From Duganella sp. BJB480 (GTDB taxonomy: Bacteria; Pseudomonadota; Gammaproteobacteria; Burkholderiales; Burkholderiaceae_D), in contig QVIN01000012.1 in NCBI GenBank assembly GCA_003416985.1, positions 124,001 to 188,000 of the forward strand: a DNA stretch of 64,000 nt, in the 5' to 3' direction. How positions within the stretch are numbered: position 1 is the first letter of the stretch; each line of letters opens with the position of its first letter. Shown here piece by piece: positions 23,897 to 33,327 of this stretch. A model generated the notes under the pieces. The model was given only the letters and a program-made list of their open reading frames with translations. It was not told the DNA's origin and made no database searches. A program made the translations under genes and the position numbers.

Positions 23897-26238
23897 GGCT
23901 TGGCCTCTTGGGACGATGCGGATGGATAGTGGGCGTGCAACGTGGCTGCCTCGAAGGTGGCGGGCACGTACTCGGCCAGGCGGGCGTTGAGCAGCGCCAG
24001 GCGCTGCGGCTCGAACAAATCGTGGTAGACGCCCATTTCGGAGCCGTCCTGTGCGCCGGCGGCGATCTCGGCGGCGGTGGATGGATGCAGGCGGGCGTAC
24101 AGTTCGCTGCCGTAGCGCAGCGATTCGAAGTGCGGCCGCACCCTGAGCGCGGTGTCGGCGGAGACGAGGGCCTTGCGCGCCGCGCGTTGGGCCGGTGTCA
24201 GCGTGGTGTCGGCGTCGACCTTGGCGCGCGCGGCGGCGATGGCGTCGTCCGGTTGGCAGCGGTGGCGGCGGGGCGTGCGCGAAGCGGCCGGCAGGTAGCA
24301 GTAGCGGACGCAGCCGGTCTGTCTGCGCGCGACTTCGACTTTGCCGAGGAACAGGCTGTCTTCGGCACGGGTGATCGCGTGGACCGCCACTTCGCCGACG
24401 ATGGTGCTGCGGGCGATTGTCAGCAAGGCCAGTGCGATGTCGCCTTGGGTGCCGGCGATGGCGGGTTGGCTGATGTCCATGGCGTCGATGATGCTGTCGG
24501 TGACGACGATGGGCGCGGCCTCGTCGGCGCCTGCCACTTGCACCGGGCCGGTGATGCTGTGATCGATGCGCAGGCAGGCGGCGCTGCCGTCGAGTACGAC
24601 GCTGGGCTGGCCGGGGTGGGTGGGCCGGCAGTCGCACGACAGGCCCCAGCCTGGCACCAGGGTGCTGTGGCGTATCCATACCTGACACAGGTCGCCGGTG
24701 TTGGTGCCGCCGTCGCCGTCGGCCGCCAGGCCCGGTGCGATGGCGATGGCCTCGCGGTCTTCCGGCGATCGCAGGGTGACGTCGATGCCTCCGCCGTCGT
24801 CCGGCAGGCGCGGGGAGATGTCGATGCCGTGGCCGGCGACCAGCAGGCCGTCGAGCGTCAGGCGGCTGCCGGTGGCGCCTTGCACCGAGATGCGGTCGGC
24901 GGCGCCGTCGCGCTCGTCGGTCAGCAGCAAGACCGGGCGCGTGCCCGGCGCGGCGACGATCCACACGGATTCGCCTTGGCCCAGCGTGATGTGGACGGCG
25001 CCGTGGTAGCTGCCGCTGTCCGCCAGTTCCACCACCAGCGCTGCTTCGGGACGCGTCTCCGGCGGGCCGGCGCGGGCGGTTTGCCAGTCGTCGATGGCCA
25101 TGCCGATGGTGCGGAAGGTGCCGGGTTCCGGGGCGCCATGTTCGGCCGCGCGTACGCGTACGCGTGTCACGCGCGCGGGCAGGGGCAGCGCGGGACGGCT
25201 GTATTCGCCGCCGCCCAGGTCCATCGCGAACCCGTAGCCGTAGTTGACCAGCACGCCCTTTTGCGGCCGCTGCTTGAGGGGGAACATGATGCGGCCCAGT
25301 TGCGGATCGACGGCGACATGGTTCTTCGGAACCCGATACGACCAGCTGGACAGGTCGGCCGGAATGACGGCCGAGGCGGGGACTTGTCCCTGGTCGCCTT
25401 TCCTGGGCCAGTCGGGGACGGTGATCCACAGGCTCAGCCCCGGGCCGTACAGCGCTGGATCGGCGCTGGCGGAACTGGCGTCGGGCGCTGGCTCGGCTTC
25501 GAGCTCGCCGCGCAGTATGGGCAGCGGCAACCGGGCGGGCGGCTCCGGCTTGCGGTACAGCGCGACGTCGTTGCCGAGGATGGAGAAGGCGTAGCAATGC
25601 TGGCCGGCTTCGCGCTGGCAGCTGGCGTAAGTCCGGGTGACGCTGTAGCGGCGCTGGCGAAACACGAACAGGCCCACGCTGGCCGGGTTGTACCAGCCGG
25701 CCGACTGGGCGTTGCCGATGCGGCGCACGTCGGCCGTCCTGCACAAGGTGTCGAAGGGGGAGCCGGTGTGTTGCAGCTGCGCGGCGTTGTGCAGGTCGGC
25801 GGTGGCCGGCCGGTCCGGATGCAGGTGGTCCAGGTGCTGGGCCTGCACCAGCCGGCGGTAGAATTCCACCGCGACGGCGGGCCAGTGCGCCACGTCGCGC
25901 GCCAGTTCCTCCAGCACCATCAGCGTGCCTTTCCTGCGTTCGAAGGCGATGCTGTTGGCCACCTCGCGGCGTGGTGCGAGGTATTGTGCCAGCGCCGGCG
26001 AGGCATCCGCGCCGCTGGAAGGCTGGTAGCCGAGCAGTTCGGCGATGTAGGGCACCACCCACGGCTCGCAGGTCTCGATGAAGTTGTTGTCGTACATGCG
26101 CAGCAGATCGCGGTCTATCAACTGGGCTTGCTTGCCGATGATGGCCATCAGCTGCTGCAAGGCGCCGCCGCTTTGCGCGTCGCGCTGGCGGATGTAGGCT
26201 GGCAGCAGCTGGTACAGGGCGTCCGGGGAGTTCAGCAT
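23893..26238 (-). CDS. Phage tail protein I-like baseplate protein with large C-terminal extension
   Basis: A 781-residue protein. The N-terminal ~180 residues (LYQLLPAYIRQRD, DRDLLRMYDNNFIETCEPWVVPYIAELLGY, RKGTLMVLEELARDV) match the tail-protein-I-like part of eCIS baseplates, which links baseplate wedges to fibres (Afp12-like). The rest is much longer than a simple gpI. It contains a segment rich in short beta strands with repeated hydrophobic-turn pattern (about 430-660: RLTLDGLLVAGHGIDI, VWIRHSTLVPGWGLS, LRIDHSITGPVQV, VVTDSIIDAMDI), which looks like a right-handed beta-helix. A parallel beta-helix at a baseplate tip could be a fibre or receptor-binding element; this is inference. It overlaps the upstream stop by 7 nt. 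Confidence 0.8.
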   Translation of the reverse strand: MLNSPDALYQLLPAYIRQRDAQSGGALQQLMAIIGKQAQLIDRDLLRMYDNNFIETCEPWVVPYIAELLGYQPSSGADASPALAQYLAPRREVANSIAFERRKGTLMVLEELARDVAHWPAVAVEFYRRLVQAQHLDHLHPDRPATADLHNAAQLQHTGSPFDTLCRTADVRRIGNAQSAGWYNPASVGLFVFRQRRYSVTRTYASCQREAGQHCYAFSILGNDVALYRKPEPPARLPLPILRGELEAEPAPDASSASADPALYGPGLSLWITVPDWPRKGDQGQVPASAVIPADLSSWSYRVPKNHVAVDPQLGRIMFPLKQRPQKGVLVNYGYGFAMDLGGGEYSRPALPLPARVTRVRVRAAEHGAPEPGTFRTIGMAIDDWQTARAGPPETRPEAALVVELADSGSYHGAVHITLGQGESVWIVAAPGTRPVLLLTDERDGAADRISVQGATGSRLTLDGLLVAGHGIDISPRLPDDGGGIDVTLRSPEDREAIAIAPGLAADGDGGTNTGDLCQVWIRHSTLVPGWGLSCDCRPTHPGQPSVVLDGSAACLRIDHSITGPVQVAGADEAAPIVVTDSIIDAMDISQPAIAGTQGDIALALLTIARSTIVGEVAVHAITRAEDSLFLGKVEVARRQTGCVRYCYLPAASRTPRRHRCQPDDAIAAARAKVDADTTLTPAQRAARKALVSADTALRVRPHFESLRYGSELYARLHPSTAAEIAAGAQDGSEMGVYHDLFEPQRLALLNARLAEYVPATFEAATLHAHYPSASSQEAKP

Positions 26239-29200
26239 GATTTGCCCTCTGTTTCGACCAGGTTGAACACCAGGGTGCCGGGGACGTCGGGCGCCAGCAT
26301 GGCCATCTGCGCCGGCAGGAAGCGCGGCAATTCGCCGTCGCGCTGCGCGATCTGGTCCTGGCGCGACTGCGGCGCGTCGGTTGCCGCCATGGCGGGCGCG
26401 CAGGCCACCAGCTGCTGCACCGCGCCGCCGCCGGCTTGCTGCTCCAGCACCGCCACGGCCGCCGCCAGCGCATCCTTGTCGCGCAGCGCCAGTTCGGAGA
26501 TGCCGCCGAAGACGTCGACGTCGACCCATGCCACGCCTGGCGTCGTTTGCATGGCGGCCACCGCGGCGGACAGGTAGACCGACCTGCCGAGCAGCGCGCG
26601 ATCGAACGAGAACGCGTCGAGCAAGCGGGCGCGCAGGCGCGGCTCGACCACGTTCCAGTCTGCGTCCGCGTCGATGGCGACCTTGGCCTGCAGCACCAGC
26701 GCGATCAGTTCGCGCACGCCCAGTTGCACCGGCAGCGCCGGATCGCCGTAGGTGTGGAATGCCAGGTTCAGGCCTTCCAGCAGCGCGCCCTTGGGATCGA
26801 GCGGGATGTCGCCGACGCCGGCCAGCGTGACGTACACGACGCTCGCACCGCCGTCGGCCAGCTTGGCGGCCTGCGCGTGGCCGATGGCGGCGAAGCGTTG
26901 GGCGAAGTAGGCATAGTCCTGCACCGATACCAATCGCGAACGGGGCGACAGCGCCAGCACGGCCTGCGGCAGGTTGCGCCGGATCTGTTCGATGCCGTCG
27001 CGGTCGGCGCCGCCGGCGGCGCGCAGCGGGTTGATCACGCCTTGCACGCCGAGCGGGCGGGTGGACAGCAGCGTGATCTGCCCCGGCTGCACGTTGCCGC
27101 TGCGGCCTATGCCGACGCGGAATTGCGCGCGCAGGTTGTCCTGGCCGGTGGGCAGTCGCGCGCCGTGGGCGCCATCGCCGAAGACCACGGTGGCGGCGCC
27201 GGCGGCGTCGGTGGTCAGTTCGTAGGCGCGCTGGCCGGGGCCTGCATCCAGCAGGGAGTCGACTTCGTTCCAGCGCACGTCGTTGACGCGGATGAGCTGC
27301 GTTCCGCGCACGCCGCTGGCGGTGGGTGCAGCGACGTAGGTGAGCGGTGCGCGCTTGAGCGTGTAGGCGGCGAGGCGGGCCCGCGCGTCGCCGGAGCCCA
27401 TCACCTCGGACACGGTTTCGCCGTGCGAGGCCGGCACCACGTTGCCATACACGGTGACGCTGTCGCGGCGGTAGGTGAAGGCCAGCTTGTTGCGCAGGTA
27501 GACCACGGTGTGGCGGCTGTCGGCGGGCGAGGCTGGGTCGGCGACCTGCTTGATGGCGTCGATCATGGCCAGCTCGCCGTCGCGGATGCCGGGCAGCGCG
27601 ACGCCGTTCGCCGTGATGTCGGTGCGTTCGCCGGCCACGATGATCCAGCGGCCCACGTCCAGCCCGTCGTACAGGCCGTTGAGGACGACGTTGTCGCCGG
27701 CGACGTCATCCGCGATCGGTTCGGTGGCCAGCGTGACCAACTCGCTCTGCACGGCGTACACGGTGTTGCGCAGGTAAGCGAGCGAGGTGGCCAGGTCGCC
27801 CAGGTTCTGGTTGATGTCGTGCAGTACGTCGAACATCTTGCCGCTGTCGGGATCGACCAGTTCCAGCCGCGTGACTTTGCTGTTGAGGCTATAGTCGCCG
27901 CGGTTGGCGGTGCTGGCGCCGATCACGCGGGCGAAACGCACCGTGTGGCTGCTGGCGTTCTGCACGCGCGGCGTCTGGATCAGCGCGTAGCTGTCCGGGT
28001 GGACCGCGTCGTTGACGCCGTCCAGGAAGGCGTAGCGGTGGTCGATTTCCGCCGCCGTCCAATCGGTGTCGTTGGAGGTGCGGACGATGGAGGAGAGCAG
28101 CGGCGCGTTGGCGCCGTACGGGCTGTGCACGGAGCGGAGCAGGTACAGGTCCGGCGCGATGTCCTGCGTGGCGGGGGTGCCTGGCAGTTGGCCCCAGGCC
28201 GCGTACAGATGGGCGCCCAGGCTGGGCGTCAGCGATTGCAGCAGCGCGCCGCGTGTGGCACCGCTCGCTTCCAGGCCGGCGGAGGCCTTGCGGTCCAGGT
28301 AGCGGGGTGCGCGCAGTTGCGCCTCGGGCGCGGTTTCCAGCGCTGCGAGGCTGGCGTCGATGTCGGCGGATTCGATGGAGATCGGTTTGCTGTGGGTCGG
28401 TGTGAGGAGCGCGTCAAGGATGTCGCCTGCCGGGTCATCGACGGCGGAGAACCCTGTCGATGTCTCGCTGATGCTGGAGAACGCATCGATGGCGCTGGCG
28501 CCCAGCAGGTAGGTGACCAGCGCTTCCAGCAGTTGCACCAGCTTGGGGTCGGCATGATCGCCGGCTTGTGCGACTTTCTTCTGCGTTTCGTCGGTCAGCG
28601 CCAGGATCTTGGCGGCGAGGTCGGGCGTCAGGCCGGGGCGGGGCTTCAGCGTCAGCACCACGCTGGCGGTCAGCACGTCGTTGCGGGCGCTGGCGATCTC
28701 GCGGCCCACTTGTTGTCCCTGCAGGTCGCCGAAGTGGAACAGCAGGCGTTCGCCGGGACGCACCACCAGGCTGGCGTCGTTGAGGCGGAACTCGAGCCGG
28801 GTCAGCGCGTCGACGCGTTTGATCGCCGGCACGCGGGTCAGGCGCGGCGGCATCATGCTCCACTCGGCGCGCGCCTGCAGGGCTTCGTCGGTTTCGAAGG
28901 TCTGCATCTGTTCGCCGGGCTGGGGGACGGTCTGGGTCTTGGCGCCGGCCGGGATTTCCACCGGCGCGGCGGCGGCGTCCAGCAGGAACGCCAGGTGCAC
29001 GGTCGCGGCCACGCCGGGACGCGGCTTGTAGCCAACCTCCGATGCCAGTTCGCGCAGCGAGCGTTCGCTGCGCGCGGTGCGCAGATAGGCTTCGTTGGTG
29101 AGCCGTTCGCGGTAGAAGGTCAGCACGTCGGCGGCGACGGACCAGGCGTCCAGCAGCGCGATCGCGGGATCGGTGAGGTCGCGGGTGCCCAGGGCGCGCA

Positions 29201-29399
29201 GCGTCGGTGCGTCGCGGGAGCTGAGGCGGCGCAGCGCGTCGGCGAAGAAGTCGCCGTGGTTGCCGATGCGCGTGCGCAGGGTGTCGCGGCCGGCGCGGTT
29301 GGCGGGTGGCGCCAGCGTGGCCGGGGTGCCGCAGGCGCCAGCGCAGTCGCAGTCGCAAGCTGTGCCGGCGCAGGGATCGCAGTGATGGTCGCAGCTCAT
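26232..29399 (-). CDS. Putative baseplate assembly protein (J/gp6-like), larger copy
   Basis: A 1055-residue baseplate wedge protein of the eCIS/phage-tail J family. After an unusual Cys-rich N-terminus come the family-like segments DPAIALLDAWSVAADVLTFYRERLTNEAYLRTA (about 50-85) and VGYKPRPGVAATVHL, with VFGDGAHGARLPTG and VQDYAYFAQRFAAIGHAQAAKL in the C-terminal half, where gpJ-type domains sit. It is much larger than phage gpJ (about 300 residues), as usual for eCIS Afp11-like proteins. It partners with the second J-like protein encoded directly upstream (ATGA overlap at 29396-29399). Confidence 0.87.
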   Translation of the reverse strand: MSCDHHCDPCAGTACDCDCAGACGTPATLAPPANRAGRDTLRTRIGNHGDFFADALRRLSSRDAPTLRALGTRDLTDPAIALLDAWSVAADVLTFYRERLTNEAYLRTARSERSLRELASEVGYKPRPGVAATVHLAFLLDAAAAPVEIPAGAKTQTVPQPGEQMQTFETDEALQARAEWSMMPPRLTRVPAIKRVDALTRLEFRLNDASLVVRPGERLLFHFGDLQGQQVGREIASARNDVLTASVVLTLKPRPGLTPDLAAKILALTDETQKKVAQAGDHADPKLVQLLEALVTYLLGASAIDAFSSISETSTGFSAVDDPAGDILDALLTPTHSKPISIESADIDASLAALETAPEAQLRAPRYLDRKASAGLEASGATRGALLQSLTPSLGAHLYAAWGQLPGTPATQDIAPDLYLLRSVHSPYGANAPLLSSIVRTSNDTDWTAAEIDHRYAFLDGVNDAVHPDSYALIQTPRVQNASSHTVRFARVIGASTANRGDYSLNSKVTRLELVDPDSGKMFDVLHDINQNLGDLATSLAYLRNTVYAVQSELVTLATEPIADDVAGDNVVLNGLYDGLDVGRWIIVAGERTDITANGVALPGIRDGELAMIDAIKQVADPASPADSRHTVVYLRNKLAFTYRRDSVTVYGNVVPASHGETVSEVMGSGDARARLAAYTLKRAPLTYVAAPTASGVRGTQLIRVNDVRWNEVDSLLDAGPGQRAYELTTDAAGAATVVFGDGAHGARLPTGQDNLRAQFRVGIGRSGNVQPGQITLLSTRPLGVQGVINPLRAAGGADRDGIEQIRRNLPQAVLALSPRSRLVSVQDYAYFAQRFAAIGHAQAAKLADGGASVVYVTLAGVGDIPLDPKGALLEGLNLAFHTYGDPALPVQLGVRELIALVLQAKVAIDADADWNVVEPRLRARLLDAFSFDRALLGRSVYLSAAVAAMQTTPGVAWVDVDVFGGISELALRDKDALAAAVAVLEQQAGGGAVQQLVACAPAMAATDAPQSRQDQIAQRDGELPRFLPAQMAMLAPDVPGTLVFNLVETEGKSC

Positions 29400-31999
29400 C
29401 GTCCACCTCTCACATTCAATGTCAGCGTGCCGCGCTCGGGGAAGTCGGGATTGCCGTCCAGCTGGGCGATTTCGTCGGCGGCGATGGGCAGCAGGCCGTC
29501 CGCCAGGGTGCGCTGCGCATCGGCCGGCGCGGCGTCGGCGCGCGCGAATGTCACCATCGCGACGTGGGCCACGCCTTCGGTTTGCTGGGCCAGGGCGACC
29601 AGGACGGAGGCGCGGATGTCTTGTCCGAACTGGAGGCGGTCTTCGTGGAACAGGCCCAGCTTGCCGTCCGCCAGCCGGCGGTTGGACAGGGCGTCGGACA
29701 GTGCGCGCTTGACTTCGGCGCGGATGGCGTTGGGCGCGACGCAGATGTCCATTTCGATCCGCAAGGGCACGCGCAGGGCGGGCAGCAGGCGCAGGTCGTG
29801 GCCGATGCGGCGGACCATTTGCAGGCGCTCCCGGGTTTGCGCTTCGAGCGACGGGTCGTCGTCGGCGGAGGCGTAGCGGTCGAGGGCGACGGCGGCTTCG
29901 TACCAGCTGCCGCTCCACACCAGTTCGGCGTAGGCGCCCTGGATGCGGGCATCGTTGGCGGCGATCTCGGCGTAGTCGGCGGCGGCGATGGCGCGCTCCA
30001 GCACGCGGCCGTAGGCGCGCGGTGCGTATTGTTTGACGTCGGCCACAGGCTCGGGCTCGCGGCCGCCGGTTGCGGGCATCGGGTTGCGCGGATTTAAGTC
30101 GATACCGGACACCAGCCCGTTGCGGATGGCGATCCAGACGATGGTGTCGTGGCCAACGTTGCCGGCGGCGCCGTTGCCGATCCGGTAGCGCGCGCGGAAG
30201 CGGCTGTTGGCCGGGGGGACGCGGCCGTCGTCGCCGCTGCCGAAGCGCAGGTGGGCGTAGCCTTCGTCGTCGACTTCGGTGACGAACACCTGGTCGTCGC
30301 GCTCGCTGGCGAGCAGGTCGGGTACGGCGTGCCAGCCGTAGCTGCCTTCCCAGACGATCTGGCTGGATTCCGGCGGCTCGGGCCAGCCCCGGTCCAGCCG
30401 CAGTTGCGGCAGGGCCTGGCGCGGGTCCTGGGTCAGCATGGCGGTGGCCGGGGCCGGCTCGGAGGGCAAGGCTGCGGCCCAGGTCAGGCCGTTGCGGGCG
30501 AGCGTCGGGTTGAACGGGGCGGGTGTGATGGTGATGTCGGCGGCCATGCCGTCGCAGGCGCAGCAGCCTTGCGTGCTTTCCTCGCCGACGATCCAGCTGT
30601 CGTCGCCGCGTTCGATGTCGATGCCTTGGTCGACCAGCACCACGTTGCCGCGCGCGACCGCGCATTCGACCCAGCGGCAGTCGGGTGCGGCGGTGCGGGC
30701 GGACAGGCACAGCATCCAGGGCAGTGCGTCGGCGCGGTCCCATTCGATGTCGAGTAGCAGTGTTCCGTCCAGCGGATCGTGCAGTTCGGTGACGCGGGTC
30801 AGGCGGACCGCGTGGCGGTGTGCGGGATCGGCGTCGGCGCCCGAGCCGGTCACGCCGCTGCGGATTTCTTCGAAGATCAGCACGTCGCCGGCGGCCAGGT
30901 GCAGCGTGCGGCGCGGCTCCGCGTCCGGCGCGGCCTGGTCCGAATCGCGCAGCGTGGCGTTGGTGGCGCCCGCCGGCAGGCAGCAGCCCTGGTTGTGCCA
31001 GGTGTAGAAGTGGATCTCGTTGTGGGCGACGCTCAGGTGCAGCTTGCCGTCGCCGCCCAGGTCGATGGCCTGGAACAGCGTGGCCTGGTCGATGCGCTGC
31101 AGTTCCTGCCATGATTTCAGTCCGGGCACCACCACCTGCTGTTGCGGCGGTGGCGCGGCGAATACCAGGTCGGACAGCGGCAGCGCGATATCCTCCGAGG
31201 TCTCGACGGTCAGCCAGGCGCGGGCGTTGCAGCCTTCGTGCATGCGGTAGTCCAGCAGCCGGGCGTGGCGCCGCACCGAGATGCGCCGGCGCGCCGTGCC
31301 GAGGTAGGCCTCGGTGGCGACGGCGTCCAGCGTGTAGCTGAACTGGTCGGCGATGTAGGCCAGCACTTCGACTACGGTGACGCCCAGGTCGGGCAGGTGG
31401 CGTTCGCGCCAGTCCGGCATGACGGAGCTCATGCGGTCCAGCAGCAGGCGGCGGAAGCTGTTGAAGTCGCGCGCCAGGTAGTCGATGGCGGGCGCGGGGG
31501 CGGCCGGTGGCATCGGGCAAGGCGGCGCCAGGCAGTCGAGGTCGGACGGGCAATCGATGCGGAATGAGAACGCGGCGCAGGCGTAGCGCGGGTCGATGCC
31601 GGCCGGCACCGGGCGCAGGCGCGGCACCGGCGCGGGCAGGGGATCGTCGCTGCAGCGGCTGGTGCGCCGCTCCGGTTCGACCAGGCACAGGCAGTAACTG
31701 GAAAAGTCGCCGGTGCGGTCCACGCTGACGCGCAGGCAGACGTCGCCGTCCTCGTGCTGCTCGAATTCGGCGCCGGTGACCTGGATGCCGGTGATGCGCT
31801 CGCCACCTTCGATGAGCAGGTTCTCGCGGTCCAGTCCGGCGGGCGGCTGGCCGAAGAAGCGCACGCACAGGGTCAGGCCGTCCGGATAGACTTCGACATA
31901 ATCGACGCCGGCCAGCTGTCCGCCGGCCCGCACCAGCGTGCGGCGCAGGTCGTCGCTGCACTGCGCGCCGGATTGCGACGTGCACGGTTGGCTGTTCAT
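29396..31999 (-). CDS. Putative baseplate assembly protein (J/gp6-like), second copy
   Basis: An 867-residue baseplate wedge-like protein. Visible segments: an N-terminal domain with VDYVEVYPDGLTLCVRFFG, then AIDYLARDFNSFRRLLLDRMS and LPDLGVTVVEVLAYIADQFSYTLDAVATEAYLGTA (about 190-250), matching the opening of J-like proteins; LRFGSGDDGRVPPANSRFRARYRIG in the middle; and DYAEIAANDARIQGAYAELVWSGSW towards the C-terminus. Together with the following gene it forms a tandem pair typical of many eCIS loci. Start and stop overlap neighbours by 4 nt on both sides, so translation is probably coupled. Confidence 0.87.
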   Translation of the reverse strand: MNSQPCTSQSGAQCSDDLRRTLVRAGGQLAGVDYVEVYPDGLTLCVRFFGQPPAGLDRENLLIEGGERITGIQVTGAEFEQHEDGDVCLRVSVDRTGDFSSYCLCLVEPERRTSRCSDDPLPAPVPRLRPVPAGIDPRYACAAFSFRIDCPSDLDCLAPPCPMPPAAPAPAIDYLARDFNSFRRLLLDRMSSVMPDWRERHLPDLGVTVVEVLAYIADQFSYTLDAVATEAYLGTARRRISVRRHARLLDYRMHEGCNARAWLTVETSEDIALPLSDLVFAAPPPQQQVVVPGLKSWQELQRIDQATLFQAIDLGGDGKLHLSVAHNEIHFYTWHNQGCCLPAGATNATLRDSDQAAPDAEPRRTLHLAAGDVLIFEEIRSGVTGSGADADPAHRHAVRLTRVTELHDPLDGTLLLDIEWDRADALPWMLCLSARTAAPDCRWVECAVARGNVVLVDQGIDIERGDDSWIVGEESTQGCCACDGMAADITITPAPFNPTLARNGLTWAAALPSEPAPATAMLTQDPRQALPQLRLDRGWPEPPESSQIVWEGSYGWHAVPDLLASERDDQVFVTEVDDEGYAHLRFGSGDDGRVPPANSRFRARYRIGNGAAGNVGHDTIVWIAIRNGLVSGIDLNPRNPMPATGGREPEPVADVKQYAPRAYGRVLERAIAAADYAEIAANDARIQGAYAELVWSGSWYEAAVALDRYASADDDPSLEAQTRERLQMVRRIGHDLRLLPALRVPLRIEMDICVAPNAIRAEVKRALSDALSNRRLADGKLGLFHEDRLQFGQDIRASVLVALAQQTEGVAHVAMVTFARADAAPADAQRTLADGLLPIAADEIAQLDGNPDFPERGTLTLNVRGGR

Positions 32000-32355
32000 G
32001 TCAGGCTCCGGCTGAAGTTTTCGGTGACGATCTCGCCCGTGGGGCGCAGCATGTAGCGGACGGTGACGCGCAGCGTGGCGTCGTCGCTCAGCACCTCCAC
32101 GCCGCGCAGTTCGATCAGGTCGCCCAGCCATTGGGTCAGCGCGGCCTGTACGGTCAGCTGCAGGGTCGCGGCCAGTTCGGCGCTGTTGGGGGCGAAGATC
32201 GATTGCAGCAGGCCGCTGCCGAATTCCGGCCGCATCACCCGCTCGCCCGGATTGGTGAACAGCAGCATCTCCATCATGTCGCGCACGTGGTCGGCGTCGG
32301 TGGAGGCCAGGCTGCGGCCGTCGGCGCCGATCTGGTAGGGGAAGGCGATGTTCAT
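31996..32355 (-). CDS. GPW/gp25-like baseplate protein
   Basis: A 119-residue baseplate protein of the gp25/GpW family (Afp9-like), which joins the baseplate wedge to the sheath start. The sequence shows the hallmark EMLLFTNPGERVMRPEFGSGL and LTVQAALTQWLGDLIELRGVEVL, with an N-terminal MNIAFPYQIGADGRS. Size and order, directly before the two J-like proteins, match other contractile systems. Confidence 0.92.
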   Translation of the reverse strand: MNIAFPYQIGADGRSLASTDADHVRDMMEMLLFTNPGERVMRPEFGSGLLQSIFAPNSAELAATLQLTVQAALTQWLGDLIELRGVEVLSDDATLRVTVRYMLRPTGEIVTENFSRSLT

Positions 32356-32367
32356 GGCGGTCCTCGG

Positions 32368-32691
32368 TCAGATGGCATTGACGCGCTGCTGGCCCGGCGC
32401 CAGGATCAGCGGTGTGGGGTTGGGCACGCAGGTCGAGGTGGCCGGCACGATGCCCACCGGCAGGCCCATCGATGTGACGCGCGCCGCGCCGACGGTCAGC
32501 TTGCCGCTGACGCATGGCGGCGAGCCGGACGATGCGGCGGGAAAGCCGCAGCCGGTGATGGTGTAGGTGTGCGCCAGCGTCACCACCGCCATGTCCATCA
32601 CGCTCAGGCGGCTGGTGGGCGGCAGCGGCGTGGCCTTGCCGGCGTGGCTGCAGGTGACGACGGCGTTCACGGTGAGCAGGAGTCCGGGCAT
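32368..32691 (-). CDS. PAAR-like spike-tip protein
   Basis: A 107-residue protein with the character of eCIS PAAR-like tips (Afp10-like): an opening MPGLLLTVNAVVTCSHAGKA with Cys and His that can bind metal, central ITGCGFPAASSGSPPCVSGKL, and a C-terminal CVPNPTPLIL. Three spaced cysteines and one histidine could coordinate zinc or iron at the tip apex. It begins 2 nt before the end of the gpV-like spike gene, the partner it would cap. Confidence 0.82.
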   Translation of the reverse strand: MPGLLLTVNAVVTCSHAGKATPLPPTSRLSVMDMAVVTLAHTYTITGCGFPAASSGSPPCVSGKLTVGAARVTSMGLPVGIVPATSTCVPNPTPLILAPGQQRVNAI

Positions 32692-32693
32692 GA

Positions 32694-33302
32694 TTATTTC
32701 ACGTAGAGCGCTGCGGTGAGTGGGTTGCCGTCCGGCGTGCCGTTGATCTGCACCCCGGGCAGGCCGAAGATGCGCACGCCGGTCGGCTCGACCGCGATGA
32801 ACGAGGTGCCGCTCTTGAGCAGCACGCCGCCCTGGGGCAGCAGCGGCGGCAGCGGCGTGTCGCTGATGACCAGCGCGTGCTTGAGGAGCGACTCGATGGT
32901 CAAAATCGGCGCGCCGGGCGTGGCGGTGGACTGGGTCTTGGGCGTGAACGCGGACGAGCCCCACCAGAAGCCGGTCCAGATCGGGTGGTCCGGATGGCCG
33001 TGCAGGAATTCGACCCAGACGTTGGCGCCGATCGGCGGCACCACGTACATGCCCAGCGACATGCCGCCATACGGCAGGCAGGGCAGCGCCCACGAGGACA
33101 CGTTCGGTCCCCACACGTCCTCGACGGCGACCATCAGCCGGCCGCGCATCTCCGGGTCGATCGGCACGCGCACCACGCCGCGGTACTTGCCCCAGTAGCG
33201 CTTGACGCCGCCGACGCTGTCCGGTGGGCCGCCGCCGTCGTCGTCATCATCGTTGAACTGGTCGGTGAAGCCCAGGTCCTTCATGGTGGGTTGGTCGGCC
33301 AT
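32694..33302 (-). CDS. Baseplate spike protein, gpV-like (Afp8 C-terminal half)
   Basis: A 202-residue protein with the gpV/VgrG OB-fold: YWGKYRGVVRVPIDPEMRGRLMVAVEDVWGP, SSWALPCLPYGGM, GANVWVEFLHGHPDHPIWTGFWWG and a beta-rich C-terminus typical of the trimeric needle. In Afp and PVC the hub and needle are one Afp8 protein; here the hub is encoded upstream and this gene is the spike half. An Asp-rich stretch near residue 17 (NDDDDDGGG) precedes the fold. The ATG at 33302 (MADQPTMKDLG) was chosen; a longer in-frame reading enters the upstream gene in another frame. Confidence 0.88.
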   Translation of the reverse strand: MADQPTMKDLGFTDQFNDDDDDGGGPPDSVGGVKRYWGKYRGVVRVPIDPEMRGRLMVAVEDVWGPNVSSWALPCLPYGGMSLGMYVVPPIGANVWVEFLHGHPDHPIWTGFWWGSSAFTPKTQSTATPGAPILTIESLLKHALVISDTPLPPLLPQGGVLLKSGTSFIAVEPTGVRIFGLPGVQINGTPDGNPLTAALYVK

Positions 33303-33327
33303 TTGCGTGTCCCTTCGGTCGGTTGCG

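Noticed and set aside
26232..31985. A single 1917-residue minus-strand protein covering both baseplate J-like genes
   Set aside because: The upstream half is an out-of-frame reading of the 867-residue gene; ATGA at 29396-29399 and the MSCDHH start mark the real gene.
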